Notes under the pieces: generated by a model
What the model was told of the DNA's origin: nothing
The model's input: only the letters and a program-made list of their open reading frames with translations
Database searches by the model: none
Translations under genes and position numbers: made by a program
Shown: piece by piece, positions 1 through 8,540 of the stretch
Layout: each line of letters opens with the position of its first letter
How positions within the stretch are numbered: the stretch's first letter is position 1
Origin: Pedobacter sp. MC2016-15
Lineage (GTDB): Bacteria; Bacteroidota; Bacteroidia; Sphingobacteriales; Sphingobacteriaceae
Direction of reading: 5' to 3'
Length of the DNA stretch: 64,000 nt
Assembly: GCF_026239695.1 (NCBI RefSeq)
Contig: NZ_JAPIVS010000007.1
Location: forward strand, 248,001-312,000

Positions 1-663
1 ACTGTAACCATACTGCGTAAAAATGCGCGTCAGCGATTTGGGTGATCTGTTCAGCTGGCTGGCATAATACTGCACCTGATGCTCCCTGTTATAGTTCTGA
101 TCTACCAGAAGATTAAACTGCCTGATCAGGTCAAACTTATCTTCTTCATATACTTTGCCACTGAGATATTGTTCCTTGGCCAGCCTCGTCGTGATGATCA
201 CCAGACGTTTGAGCAACATCTGCAGCATATCCGTCTGGATCGTATCTACCGTCTCAAACTCTTCGATGAACATCTGCTGCAGCACCCGGAGCTTCTCGCG
301 GTGCTCTTCATCCAGCTTCAGAAAGAGGTTGCCACTGTAGCCATGAAAAAGCATACCGAGGCAGCTGATCTCAAAATAACTGTCCGTTAAACAGTAAAAG
401 TTGCGGCTATATTGCCAGGAAGTAATCAGTTCCGGTTTCTCAAAGCTGAAAATCTGGCCTGATAGCAGCGGAATAAGTCCGTACGGTTCAAATGTGTAAG
501 AGACACCGTTGATAGTCATCTGCTGTGCTTCTGCACCATTCAGGTTAATGGTAAGCATAAACTCATCGTCTTTCCTCCCGCTAAAGAAGTGGGCCGGAGA
601 AGCCTCCTGATAATTAAATATGAGCTTACCTTGAGTTTTCGGGGAAATATGTACCAGGTGCAT
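1..663 (-). CDS. AraC-family transcriptional regulator, 3' part missing
   Basis: Reading the minus strand from the ATG at 663 gives an open frame of 221 codons that runs off the window edge. The first ~150 residues (starting MHLVHISPKTQGK) look like a cupin-like sensory region of the kind found in Bacteroidota AraC regulators. The last residues visible (VQYYASQLNRSPKSLTRIF) match the first helix-turn-helix of an AraC DNA-binding domain, so about 60-70 C-terminal residues should lie outside. The gene is divergent from the secreted hydrolase at 861, with a 197-base gap that could carry shared control, so regulation of that hydrolase is possible but unproven. The effector is unknown. Confidence 0.8.
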   Translation of the reverse strand, partial: MHLVHISPKTQGKLIFNYQEASPAHFFSGRKDDEFMLTINLNGAEAQQMTINGVSYTFEPYGLIPLLSGQIFSFEKPELITSWQYSRNFYCLTDSYFEISCLGMLFHGYSGNLFLKLDEEHREKLRVLQQMFIEEFETVDTIQTDMLQMLLKRLVIITTRLAKEQYLSGKVYEEDKFDLIRQFNLLVDQNYNREHQVQYYASQLNRSPKSLTRIFTQYGYS

Positions 664-860
664 GAGAACCTAAATTTACTTCTGATGAAATTATTTGCAA
701 AGCTACATCTTTCTCATTTACATGACTATTCCATAAGTCATATGATTATCACATTGGTCGTTGGGGAAAATTCGGCAAGCATTTGAGAAAATTATCCATT
801 TTTCCGGAGCTTAAAATTAGGGAAATTTGACCTATCAATAATCAACAAATTATATTTAAA

Positions 861-1616
861 ATGAAAACGATAAAATTTTTAACAGTAGCCGTATTAGTCG
901 TATTAGGTAGTTTCAATCTGTATGCCCAGCAAACGGAAAAACCAACGATTGTTTTTGTGCATGGTGTTTGGGCTGATGGCTCATCATGGTCTAACCAGAT
1001 CAGTGCCCTGCAGGCTAAAGGTTATCCTGTAATCTCAGTACAAAACCCAATCACGTCATTGCAGGATGATGTCACCGCAACCAAACATGCTATTGCTCAT
1101 GCCAAAGGAGACGTGATCCTTGTAGGACACTCATGGGGAGGCTTTGTGATCACCCAGGCGGGAAACGACCCTAAAGTAAAAGGATTGGTTTATGTGGCAG
1201 CATTTGCACCTGAACTTGGAGAGTCTATTCCTGCTTTAGCCACCAAAGCGCCTGAAGTTGCATTGAGTAAATACTTTGAGCCTTCAAACGGATTCTTATA
1301 TCTGTCACGCGAAGGTGTCAGAACTGTCTTTGCCCAGGACCTGTCAGAAAAACAACAAAACATGATCTTTGCTACCCAGGAGCCTGCTGCACAAGGTGTA
1401 TTTGCTGAGGTAAGTGGTGAGCCAGCATGGAAAACCAAAGCCAGCTGGTACATCGTTGCCAAAAGCGATAAAGCGATACACCCTGACCTGGAACGCTTAA
1501 TGGCAAAAAGAAGTAACGCTAAAACAACAGAGATTGAAGCCAGTCACGTGGTGATGTTATCACACCCTAAAGAAGTGACCAGCATCATTGAAGAAGCAGC
1601 AACTGCAGCGAAATAA
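861..1616 (+). CDS. Secreted alpha/beta hydrolase
   Basis: This 251-residue protein has an N-terminal signal peptide (about residues 1-22, ending LYAQQ) and an alpha/beta-hydrolase fold. The oxyanion-hole HG lies at 34-35, the nucleophile elbow GHSWGG has Ser91, and His229 (ASHVVMLS) is the likely catalytic His. The family of small 'alpha/beta hydrolase' proteins with FVHGVWADGSSW near the start is related to plant salicylate and hydroxynitrile esterases, but the substrate cannot be told here. It acts outside the cytoplasm, probably in the periplasm. It stands alone, divergent from the AraC-type gene and followed by a strong terminator. Confidence 0.88.
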   Translation: MKTIKFLTVAVLVVLGSFNLYAQQTEKPTIVFVHGVWADGSSWSNQISALQAKGYPVISVQNPITSLQDDVTATKHAIAHAKGDVILVGHSWGGFVITQAGNDPKVKGLVYVAAFAPELGESIPALATKAPEVALSKYFEPSNGFLYLSREGVRTVFAQDLSEKQQNMIFATQEPAAQGVFAEVSGEPAWKTKASWYIVAKSDKAIHPDLERLMAKRSNAKTTEIEASHVVMLSHPKEVTSIIEEAATAAK

Positions 1617-1630
1617 CTAATCCTGATATA

Positions 1631-1667
1631 AAAAAAGCGGCATCCATATGGACTGCCGCTTTTTTTT
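1631..1667. terminator. Bidirectional rho-independent terminator
   Basis: A hairpin with perfect outer arms AGCGGCA (1636-1642) and TGCCGCT (1654-1660) encloses the self-complementary TCCATATGGA. It has an A-run on its left and eight T on its right. It sits between the convergent hydrolase (ends 1616) and oxidoreductase (ends 1671), so it can terminate both. Confidence 0.85.
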
Positions 1668-1670
1668 ATG

Positions 1671-2897
1671 TTAGGAATGCTTTTGCTTTATATCATGGTC
1701 TAATACCAGATATTCCTTTTTCCAGCGTACAATCTCATTGTTGTACAATGCCTGATTGGCCAGGTGAACGCATATAGCAGTCTTGGCACCGGTGTAAATA
1801 TTTGAATCAGGTAAGGTTCCTGTGCTTACCTTATCATAGAAATCATTTAATGCATACCATGTTCCATCCTTGGTAGCATCAGGCAGGATAGGAGTTCCGC
1901 CGTCTTTATCCCAGGTGATTTTGGTAGCACCTGTTACGCCATCCACCACACCTTTCTCTTTCTGCTGTACCTTTTCGGGATAGAACATCCCTTTATCGGT
2001 TAATAAAGACACCGTACCCTTGGTGCCTTTAATCTTGAAAAGGTAACCGTCACGGCTGTTGCCGCAGGTAGCTCCAAAATTGCCCACCATGTTCTGATCC
2101 GGGTAGCGCAGCATCACCTGCACATTGTCGAATGTCTCGCGACCGTCCTTAAACACATCGATACCTCCTGTGGCCAGAAATTCTGCAGGGTGAGTGTCAA
2201 AAGCCCAGTTGATAAAATCTATCTGGTGTGATAACAACTCAGCGACCAGGCCGCCAGAGTATTCTTTGTACATCCTCCAGTTGATCTGTCTTTCCAGCGA
2301 AGGTTCCGGCACCGGCCGTCTCCAGTTGGCATTGCGGTCCCAGCGGCAGTCTACCTGACTCACTTTGCCAAGGTATCCCTTGCTGATCATTTCTTTAACC
2401 CTGTAATAGAGCGGAGAATAGCGGTATTGATGACCAATCTGCACGATCTGTTTAGGCCTGCTTTCTGCAAGTTTTACCAGATCCATCGCCTGGTCAATAT
2501 TATACGTCATGGTTTTCTCCAGGTACAGGTGTTTACCAGCTTTGAGCACATCTACCGCTACAGGGTAATGCAGGTGAAGTGGTACAGCAACAATAACTGC
2601 ATCTATTTCTTTATTTTCCAGTAGGGCACGGTGGTCTTTGTACTGGCTGTACTGATGATTTTTGGCATACTTTTGTGCCTGCGTCAGGCGCATATCCAGT
2701 ACATCGCAGATGGCAACGATGTTATACTTCTCGGGGAACTCATCGATAACCCTCATGATTCCCTTTCCTCTGTCGCCGCAGCCTATGATCCCTATATTGA
2801 TCACACGGCCGGGGCTTTTCGCAAAGAGATCAGTCTTATTTAACCATAATGCACCGGCCAGCAGCCCTGTATTTTTAACAAAAGTTCTTCTTTCCAT
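1671..2897 (-). CDS. Exported Gfo/Idh/MocA-family oxidoreductase
   Basis: The protein starts MERRTFVKNTGLLAGALW, a twin-arginine-like export signal, followed by a Rossmann nucleotide site GIIGCGDRGKG. The family's EKP motif appears as EKTMTYN, keeping the Lys. I start at the ATG at 2897 (408 residues) because the two codons before it begin with TTG. The family oxidises or rearranges sugars and sugar-like compounds with NAD(P); here the cofactor would be bound before Tat export. It lies 2 bases after the stop of apbE, so the two are co-transcribed, but this protein is NAD(P)-type and not an obvious ApbE substrate. The substrate is unknown. Confidence 0.85.
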   Translation of the reverse strand: MERRTFVKNTGLLAGALWLNKTDLFAKSPGRVINIGIIGCGDRGKGIMRVIDEFPEKYNIVAICDVLDMRLTQAQKYAKNHQYSQYKDHRALLENKEIDAVIVAVPLHLHYPVAVDVLKAGKHLYLEKTMTYNIDQAMDLVKLAESRPKQIVQIGHQYRYSPLYYRVKEMISKGYLGKVSQVDCRWDRNANWRRPVPEPSLERQINWRMYKEYSGGLVAELLSHQIDFINWAFDTHPAEFLATGGIDVFKDGRETFDNVQVMLRYPDQNMVGNFGATCGNSRDGYLFKIKGTKGTVSLLTDKGMFYPEKVQQKEKGVVDGVTGATKITWDKDGGTPILPDATKDGTWYALNDFYDKVSTGTLPDSNIYTGAKTAICVHLANQALYNNEIVRWKKEYLVLDHDIKQKHS

Positions 2898-2899
2898 GA

Positions 2900-3937
2900 T
2901 CAATCTATATCGTAGCCTTTAAATCCTGTAGTCACCGTATCCGCTACTGTGCCGTTCTCTTTTTTATAAATAATATATGCTCCAATATCTGTTCTTTTTT
3001 CCAGAAAGCGGAGTGTCTTTTTTAATCCCATTACCATAAATCCGTTGTCGTAGCCATCTGCGGTAATTCCATCTTCTGCCCAGACAGTCACGCTGATCAT
3101 CTCATTGATGGCAGGATAACCTGTTTTAGGATTGATGATGTGTGATATCTTTTTTCCGTTAGCTTCCAGATACTTGCGGTAATTTCCTGATGTAGTTACA
3201 GCTCCGCGGCCTGGCGCAATGACTTTTCTTAAGGGCGAGGGCGCCATATCAGTTCCGTCGATTGCTTCGATACCTATCTTAAAGGGCTCTTTGCCTGGTT
3301 TATTGCCTTTGATACGAAGTTCGCCGCCAATCTCTACCACATAATCATTGATGCCAGACTGATCAAGCAGGGCCGCCAGCAAATCAGCAGAATAACCCTG
3401 GGCGATGCCATTCAGGTCTATTTGTACGTCTTTACTTTTTTTGTGCAGAAAATTGCCCTTGAGCCAGATCTGTTCAGGGCCAACATTTGTTAAGATCTGT
3501 TTTATCTTTTCATCTCCGGGAGGGGCTGCAGCTTTCTTAACGCCAAATCCCCAGGCATCTACAAGGCTTTTAACAGTTACATCAACTACTCCATCCGTCG
3601 CTTTGTTAATTTCCAGGGCTTTACGGATCAGCACACGGAATGGTTCATCAATACTGATCCCTTTGTCTGACTCATTGAACTGACGGATCAGTGAACCGGG
3701 GAGATATAAGGAGACTGACCTGTCCAGGCTTTTCAGCAAGCTATCGGTTTGTTTGTTTGTAATGGTTTTTGCCAGGCCGTAATATACAATGTGATAGGTG
3801 GTGCCCTGCGCAAAGCCATCAATCTCAAATCTCTGCGGAGGTGTTTGCCGGGGCATTATCCATGCGGTACATATGCTAAGCTTGAGCATAGATGTGGCCA
3901 GCACCATCATTTTTGTTGAATAGTTGCTGCCTCTCAT
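2900..3937 (-). CDS. apbE: FAD:protein FMN transferase (ApbE)
   Basis: ApbE attaches FMN covalently to threonine in exported or membrane flavoproteins such as the Na+-translocating NADH:quinone reductase and Rnf subunits. Family hallmarks are visible: FEIDGFAQGTTYHIVY near the start, QIDLNGIAQGYSAD, VEIGGELRIKG, TTSGNYRKY followed by SHIINPKTGYP, and the metal-binding TADGYDNGFMVMG. I use the ATG at 3937 (345 residues); a longer frame begins with TTG at 3949. An N-terminal hydrophobic stretch suggests export. It is the first gene of a two-gene unit with the oxidoreductase, and no NQR or Rnf genes are in this window. Confidence 0.9.
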   Translation of the reverse strand: MRGSNYSTKMMVLATSMLKLSICTAWIMPRQTPPQRFEIDGFAQGTTYHIVYYGLAKTITNKQTDSLLKSLDRSVSLYLPGSLIRQFNESDKGISIDEPFRVLIRKALEINKATDGVVDVTVKSLVDAWGFGVKKAAAPPGDEKIKQILTNVGPEQIWLKGNFLHKKSKDVQIDLNGIAQGYSADLLAALLDQSGINDYVVEIGGELRIKGNKPGKEPFKIGIEAIDGTDMAPSPLRKVIAPGRGAVTTSGNYRKYLEANGKKISHIINPKTGYPAINEMISVTVWAEDGITADGYDNGFMVMGLKKTLRFLEKRTDIGAYIIYKKENGTVADTVTTGFKGYDID

Positions 3938-4114
3938 TGATATCCGCAATTTTTGTTCATTCTAGTAAATATATGATTTATCACAGTTACTATAAAAGAA
4001 TAGACAAGGCATATTCTATTCATTTTTTTGTCGATTCGTCTCAAGAGATTTGACCGGGCTTGAAAAAGAGGTAAGACATTAAAACAATGGTCAGCTTTAT
4101 TTGTCAAATCCTAC

Positions 4115-4357
4115 ATGCAGCAGCCAGATATATCAGCAAGTATTGTATCCGTCGCCACAGACCGCGGTCCTGATAAGAGTACCTGCCCGTCTGAAATAGC
4201 AAGAATGTTATTTCCAGAGGACTGGCGGGCACATATGAAAGATGTAGTAAATGTGGCAATTGATCTGCAGCATCAGGGTAAAGTAGTTATCACACAAAAA
4301 GGTGTACCTGTTGACCTGAATCAGATTAAAGGACCTATTCGCATTAAGATCTTGTGA
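4115..4357 (+). CDS. DUF3253 domain protein
   Basis: This 80-residue protein matches the DUF3253 family as I know it. It has the CPSEIARMLFPEDWRAHMKDV helical segment, then the QGKVVITQKGVPVDL hairpin and the terminal KGPIRIKI. The shape suggests a small winged-helix fold, but no function is established. It stands alone and is convergent with the amidohydrolase gene, whose stop lies one base away (4359). Confidence 0.75.
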   Translation: MQQPDISASIVSVATDRGPDKSTCPSEIARMLFPEDWRAHMKDVVNVAIDLQHQGKVVITQKGVPVDLNQIKGPIRIKIL

Positions 4358-4358
4358 A

Positions 4359-5789
4359 TCAATAATCACTTCTCTTTTTCCATAGAAATCTATCCTTGTT
4401 TTCAATGTTCCATTGTTCAAGGTTCTTCAGCATGGTGCTGATTTTTTCTTTACTTACCCAATTCCCATCTGCAAACACTCCGGAGATTTTTCTCGTATTT
4501 TTGATATTTTCCAAAGGGTTGGCTTCAAGTAAAACGAGATCTGCAAATTTTCCGGTTTCAACAGTTCCGATTTTATCGGCGATACCAAGCCATGTGGCAG
4601 GTAATCTCGTGGCTGAGGCCAGTGCTTCCTCATTGCTGAGACCCGCTTTAACCAAAAGCTCCAGCTCATCATGAAGAGAATATCCCCATACAACTCCGGA
4701 AACACCGGCATCGGTTCCGGCAACTATTGGGACTCCTGCTTTTTTAAAGGCTTGTACCAGGCGAAGGTTAAAGCTTGTCATGTGATTCAGACGGGCGATA
4801 CGTTTTGGCTCAGTTTCCCGGTTGTAGTTATTCGCTGTAAGCCATTTATCCTGCATCAGTGGGTGAACGTATTTAGGGTAGGGAAGGTTGCGGATGCCAT
4901 CCAGCGAGTGCGTCTGACTGGCAATGCTTTCCATTGTAGTCAATGTTGGGGTCAACCAGGTGCCGTTTGTTTTAGCAAGCTGCGCAAAACGTTCTGCATC
5001 TGTATCACTAAAATCTTTACTTTCTTTAGCATATTCTTCAGCATGGGCTACCATATCAAAATGAGGCACAAATGCTTCTTCTATTTTGCCTCTGAAAGCG
5101 TTTGGAATGTGTCCAACAACCTTCATCCCTTGTTGAGCCGCTTCTTCAATAATCGCTTTGTAAGTATCAATATTTAAGCCTGAGTACACTTTGATAAATT
5201 CATATCCCTGAGCTTTTGCTATACGCACTGTTTGTCGCCCTTCAGAAGGCGTGTTCGCAATATTACCTGACCCGGAACCTCCGTCAATCAAAAAAGCCAG
5301 CGCAATCCTGGGACCGATTACCTTGCCTTTTACAATCTCATTCCTTTGTCCGAAATGCTCTACGCGGGCGCTTAACTCAAATACTGTGGTCACACCATTG
5401 GAGATGTAGAGTAGCATAAAGTTTTGAGTGTCGGCAAGCAGTGTTGCGCCTTTGGTAGGGTAAGCCTTGCTGAAATTAATATCAGCGAGATTATGTACAT
5501 GCATATCGCTAAGACCTGGAAGGAGCCATTTACCGCTGCCGTTAATGATTTTGGCTTTGTCGGGGATACTTTCGTTAACAGACAGAATTTTTTTATCTCT
5601 GATGACTACAGTACTATTTTTGAGCACCTGATTTTTTACAGTCATGGTGATGATGTTCACATTTTTGATTGCATATATCACCGGTTGCTGTGTTTCATGC
5701 GTAGCTGATTGGTTTAACGAGCTGCAGCCACAGGTAATCAGGATCACAGAGCAGAGTACAAAAATGGTGTGTAGTAACTTGTATTTCAT
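4359..5789 (-). CDS. Exported amidohydrolase-family protein
   Basis: This is a metal-dependent amidohydrolase of the imidazolonepropionase/prolidase-like type. DMHVHN supplies the first two metal-binding His, with later His in GHIPN and AHAEEY and the Asp in GTDAGVSG. The strand DLVLLEANPLENI near the C-terminus is typical of the family's beta-sandwich. The ATG at 5789 gives 476 residues; a longer frame starts with TTG at 5807. The N-terminus has a hydrophobic signal ending ITCGCSS, so it is probably a lipoprotein, although the lipobox is imperfect. The substrate is unknown; relatives hydrolyse cyclic amides or Xaa-Pro dipeptides. Confidence 0.85.
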   Translation of the reverse strand: MKYKLLHTIFVLCSVILITCGCSSLNQSATHETQQPVIYAIKNVNIITMTVKNQVLKNSTVVIRDKKILSVNESIPDKAKIINGSGKWLLPGLSDMHVHNLADINFSKAYPTKGATLLADTQNFMLLYISNGVTTVFELSARVEHFGQRNEIVKGKVIGPRIALAFLIDGGSGSGNIANTPSEGRQTVRIAKAQGYEFIKVYSGLNIDTYKAIIEEAAQQGMKVVGHIPNAFRGKIEEAFVPHFDMVAHAEEYAKESKDFSDTDAERFAQLAKTNGTWLTPTLTTMESIASQTHSLDGIRNLPYPKYVHPLMQDKWLTANNYNRETEPKRIARLNHMTSFNLRLVQAFKKAGVPIVAGTDAGVSGVVWGYSLHDELELLVKAGLSNEEALASATRLPATWLGIADKIGTVETGKFADLVLLEANPLENIKNTRKISGVFADGNWVSKEKISTMLKNLEQWNIENKDRFLWKKRSDY

Positions 5790-6023
5790 CGAGTTTGGGC
5801 TGATCAATGAAGATAATGTTTTATTTTATGAATACTGCCGGATTTGGCGATTGGATAAGCTAGTGTAAAGTGAGACAGCGGGTAATTTAATTTCTCTATT
5901 GTTTAATTAAATCTTTGTGATTACATTTGTTTTGTAAAACTAAAGCATATGTAATTATTTATTAAACAACATAAATTTATTATTACATCTCAAAAATATT
6001 GAGGTGTTCTATTTAAGAACCTC

Positions 6024-6166
6024 GCTGACACAAATGTGAAAATTTAAGAACACGAGGAGTAAGTAGAGCTCCGGGCTTACCTATATTTGCAAATATAGGT
6101 CCGGCGCAGCTTATTGTAGTGTTCTGAATAGTTTACTATTCCCCGCTTTCACCGGGTAGTGTCAGC
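6024..6166. repeat. 143-base nested imperfect palindrome
   Basis: Arms nest around one centre. GCTGACAC (6024-6031) pairs with GTGTCAGC (6159-6166), GTGAAA (6036-6041) with TTTCAC (6147-6152), and AGAACAC (6047-6053) with GTGTTCT (6119-6125). At the core is a perfect 22-base palindrome at 6079-6100. The whole could fold as one long stem in RNA or as a DNA cruciform. It may be a remnant of a small mobile element; no coding frame spans it. Confidence 0.7.
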
Positions 6167-6192
6167 TACAAGACCTGTTGCCGGACCTATAT
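6093..6192. repeat. 13-base perfect inverted repeat, 74 bases apart
   Basis: ATATAGGTCCGGC at 6093-6105 is the exact reverse complement of GCCGGACCTATAT at 6180-6192. The left copy overlaps the core of the neighbouring palindrome, so the core sequence exists in a third partial copy. No TAnnTTTG promoter box is seen between the arms. Confidence 0.75.
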
Positions 6193-6449
6193 CTTCAGTT
6201 CTTGTACATGGTTCTATTGAATATTTAAATCAATAGCATCCAATGAAGAAGAACTTAGAAATAACCGCCATATCCATTCCTTTCCTTAGCATCCCTGTTC
6301 AGCAATTCTATTTCCTGAAACCTCCTGATTGATTATTGCCCTGATTTCTATCAGGTGACGAACTTATTGTATTCCCAATTATCCAATTTCTGATAAGACC
6401 TAACGATGAAAATACTCGTTATGGCCGCGCTTTGACCAAATCTAAAATC

Positions 6450-7340
6450 ATGAATACCGAACTGCAATTAAATCATCAACACCCTCAGGAACATTTCTCT
6501 GCATTTATCAAAGTACTCGCTGAAAAGTTTAAGCCGCTATACATCTACTGTTTTGGAAAGATCTTTGAATCGAGCAGCAAGCAAGGCTGCTTCATTGATA
6601 GTGCTGCGCAGCAACATTGCAGGTATTACCTGTTGATGATCTTAGAAAACGAAACCAGAATTGAACATCATGTGCAGGATTACGTCAACGAGCATTTCCG
6701 TCAGGGTATGATTACTATCCTGGTACATGGGAAAGATGCGGTCAGGGAAGAGATTAATGCGAACAACAGATTTTTTATCACAGTCTCCAATTTTGGTGAG
6801 TTGTTATACTGCTCTGACCGGATGCTGAAGTCTTTCCAGGTGCCCGGCTATGTTCCTACACGTGCTGCAGCAAAAGCGAGCAAACATTTCAGCCATCATC
6901 TCACCTTAGCTTCAGGTTTTCAGGAAAGCGCAAAAGAGTGCCTCAGAACGAGTAAGTATCATCTATGCATATTCATGCTTCATCAGGTTGTTGAACAGTG
7001 CTGCATCGCTTTAATTGGTGTTCATATTTCTTATAAGTCAGATATCCATAATTTAAGACGGTTGCTTCATTTATGTGATATCTTTTCTCCTGAACTTTCC
7101 CGGGTTTTTCTGAATGAAGCTGAGGAGGGCAGGAGGTTGTTTGAACTGATGCTGAGGAGTTATTCTGGGGCGCGTTACAGGGATGATTTTATTGTAGCGC
7201 AATCCGATGCGGAAAAGTTATACAGCCAGGTTTCTGCTTTCCTGGAAATGACTGAGGTTTTATGTGTGGATAAGATTGCTGGTTTGGAGGTAGAGGCGGA
7301 AGATTATAAAAAGCTAAGATTAGGGAATGAAGTAAATTAA
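6450..7340 (+). CDS. MNT/HEPN-like protein
   Basis: I choose the ATG at 6450 (296 residues); the frame can be extended only to a TTG at 6432. The C-terminal half (about residues 155-285) looks like a HEPN domain: the amphipathic AKECLRTSKYHLCIFMLHQVVEQCCIALIG, the DIHNLRRLL segment, and the late SYSGARYRDDF helix start. The N-terminal half may be a degenerate nucleotidyltransferase (strand YIYCFG, later YYLLMILEN), but the GS and DxD catalytic residues of active MNT domains are not visible. HEPN proteins are often RNases or partners in toxin-antitoxin and defence systems. The gene lies between two large palindromes and next to an AbiEi relic. Function is not established. Confidence 0.65.
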   Translation: MNTELQLNHQHPQEHFSAFIKVLAEKFKPLYIYCFGKIFESSSKQGCFIDSAAQQHCRYYLLMILENETRIEHHVQDYVNEHFRQGMITILVHGKDAVREEINANNRFFITVSNFGELLYCSDRMLKSFQVPGYVPTRAAAKASKHFSHHLTLASGFQESAKECLRTSKYHLCIFMLHQVVEQCCIALIGVHISYKSDIHNLRRLLHLCDIFSPELSRVFLNEAEEGRRLFELMLRSYSGARYRDDFIVAQSDAEKLYSQVSAFLEMTEVLCVDKIAGLEVEAEDYKKLRLGNEVN

Positions 7341-7423
7341 ATTAAATTTCTTATATTAGTAATGAAATCGTAATTCATGGCGTTCTGCCATAATTCCCCC
7401 TCATTTAATCTTATTTTGATTAG

Positions 7424-7704
7424 TTACGGACTAGTACCGGCTCGTACCCCGCTCGTAGATTGTTCGATATTACAGGGTTATTACGGTATACTAAAAAGAG
7501 ACCATAAATATACTTCAAAGGGCATCCAAGCGGGTTTGGTACGGGTTTCCTACGGCTATTTGCCGTACCAAACCCGTACCAAACCCGTAGGAAACCCGCC
7601 AAAAACCCGTTTTAAATATACTCTTGGCCTATTTTTAGTACCAGATTAAGACCATGTAATAACCTGCAAAACACGAGTGAGGTACGAGCAAAGACCGAAT
7701 ACGG
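7424..7704. repeat. ~280-base imperfect palindromic element with 11-base tandem repeats
   Basis: The whole region folds on itself around 7558-7562. The outer arms at 7440-7456 and 7673-7689 match at 15 of 17 positions. GGTTATTAC (7476-7484) pairs with GTAATAACC (7656-7664), the stretches around 7485-7520 and 7613-7650 are alike when reversed, and a perfect 16-base pair lies at 7532-7547/7571-7586. The right arm holds four tandem 11-base units (7566-7609): TACCAAACCCG twice, then TAGGAAACCCG and CCAAAAACCCG. This is the architecture of a MITE-like or other non-autonomous element. Open frames on both strands here are by-products of the symmetry. The rest of 7341-7901 shows no gene. Confidence 0.75.
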
Positions 7705-7901
7705 GCACAGCAGACTTCAAACAAGGGGTGGGAAAACCGGAAGAGTTGGAAACTCAGTTACCTATTATTAGAGAGGGTGTGATAATCACACATGCTATTG
7801 TGTGAATATACAAAATTCTTAAAATTTTGCATAATTAAATTTCATGTGTTTTTAATACAAGATAAACGAAATGGAATCGGTTATCTTAATCATATTTTAC
7901 A

Positions 7902-8540
7902 ATGGATATTCATAGAGCGCTAAGAGAAATATCAAATCAACCGCTGACCCACCAACTTTTGGCAAGTATTCTGAAGGACTACAAACGGCCAAATGATAAA
8001 ATATTATCTTTAAAAGTGGACGGCCTGATCGAACCGATCAAGAAAGGACTTTATATAGCTGGTCGATCCCTTGGCTCTGAACGACCTGAAAGGGCAGTGC
8101 TTGCCAATCATATATTCGGACCAAGCTATCTTTCAATGGACAGTCTGCTCGCTCATCACGGCTTGATTCCAGAGAAGGTATTTGCGGTCACTTCTATGAC
8201 TACAAAAGTATCCAGGAAATTTCAGACCAATATTGGATTATATACCTATACTAAACTGCCATTGCCTTATTACGCATTTGGACTTGCTACTGTGAGCCTG
8301 TCTAAATATCAGCAAGCAATAATGGCAACGCCTGAAAAAGCATTATGTGATAAAATAGCTACAACAGCAGGCATAACCTTAAGAAGTCAGTCGTCAGCAA
8401 GGGACTATATATTTGGGAACCTCAGAATGGAGGAAGAAGATATCGCTAAGTTTGATCTAAATGCGATGATAAGTTGGCTGGAAAATGCACCCAAAAGGAA
8501 AAGCCTGGAAATGTTAATCAGTATGATTGAAAAGATATGA
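7902..8540 (+). CDS. AbiEi-type antitoxin / transcriptional regulator
   Basis: This 212-residue protein has an N-terminal winged helix-turn-helix (QLLASILKDY...KILSLKVDGLIEPIKKGLYIAG, about residues 18-55) and the AbiEi-type C-terminal region. Its landmarks are SYLSMDSLLAHHGLIPE, a strand pair around TKLPLPYYAFG, and ATPEKALCDKI. In type IV AbiE systems this protein represses the operon and counters the nucleotidyltransferase toxin AbiEii. The toxin start codon overlaps this stop codon (8537-8540), as in intact operons, but the toxin gene is cut short, leaving an orphan antitoxin. It may still act as a regulator or as an anti-addiction module. Confidence 0.82.
   Translation: MDIHRALREISNQPLTHQLLASILKDYKRPNDKILSLKVDGLIEPIKKGLYIAGRSLGSERPERAVLANHIFGPSYLSMDSLLAHHGLIPEKVFAVTSMTTKVSRKFQTNIGLYTYTKLPLPYYAFGLATVSLSKYQQAIMATPEKALCDKIATTAGITLRSQSSARDYIFGNLRMEEEDIAKFDLNAMISWLENAPKRKSLEMLISMIEKI

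Larger units (their letters stand above)
5790..6449. other. 660-base intergenic region with repeats and no clear gene
   Basis: It is A+T-rich at 5870-6000. A hairpin-like GTTCT...AGAAC pair lies at 6001-6023, a 143-base nested palindrome at 6024-6166, and two small inverted repeats at about 6215-6236 and 6340-6355. A 29-codon frame at 6243-6332 and a 9-codon frame just before the HEPN-like gene are open, but nothing supports their translation. Confidence 0.6.

Noticed and set aside
6093..6192. Invertible promoter segment of the Bacteroides phase-variation type
   Set aside because: The inverted repeat is present, but no TAnnTTTG/TTTG promoter lies between the arms and no invertase gene is near.
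6243..6332. Short frame of 29 codons and a 9-codon frame before the MNT/HEPN-like gene
   Set aside because: No ribosome site, no recognisable family and A+T-rich context; chance frames of this size are expected.
7377..7649. Open frames on both strands (7377-7649 plus; 7420-7602 minus)
   Set aside because: They lie inside the palindromic element and mirror one another (both read GLFLV near their ends), so they are explained by the repeat and not by coding.
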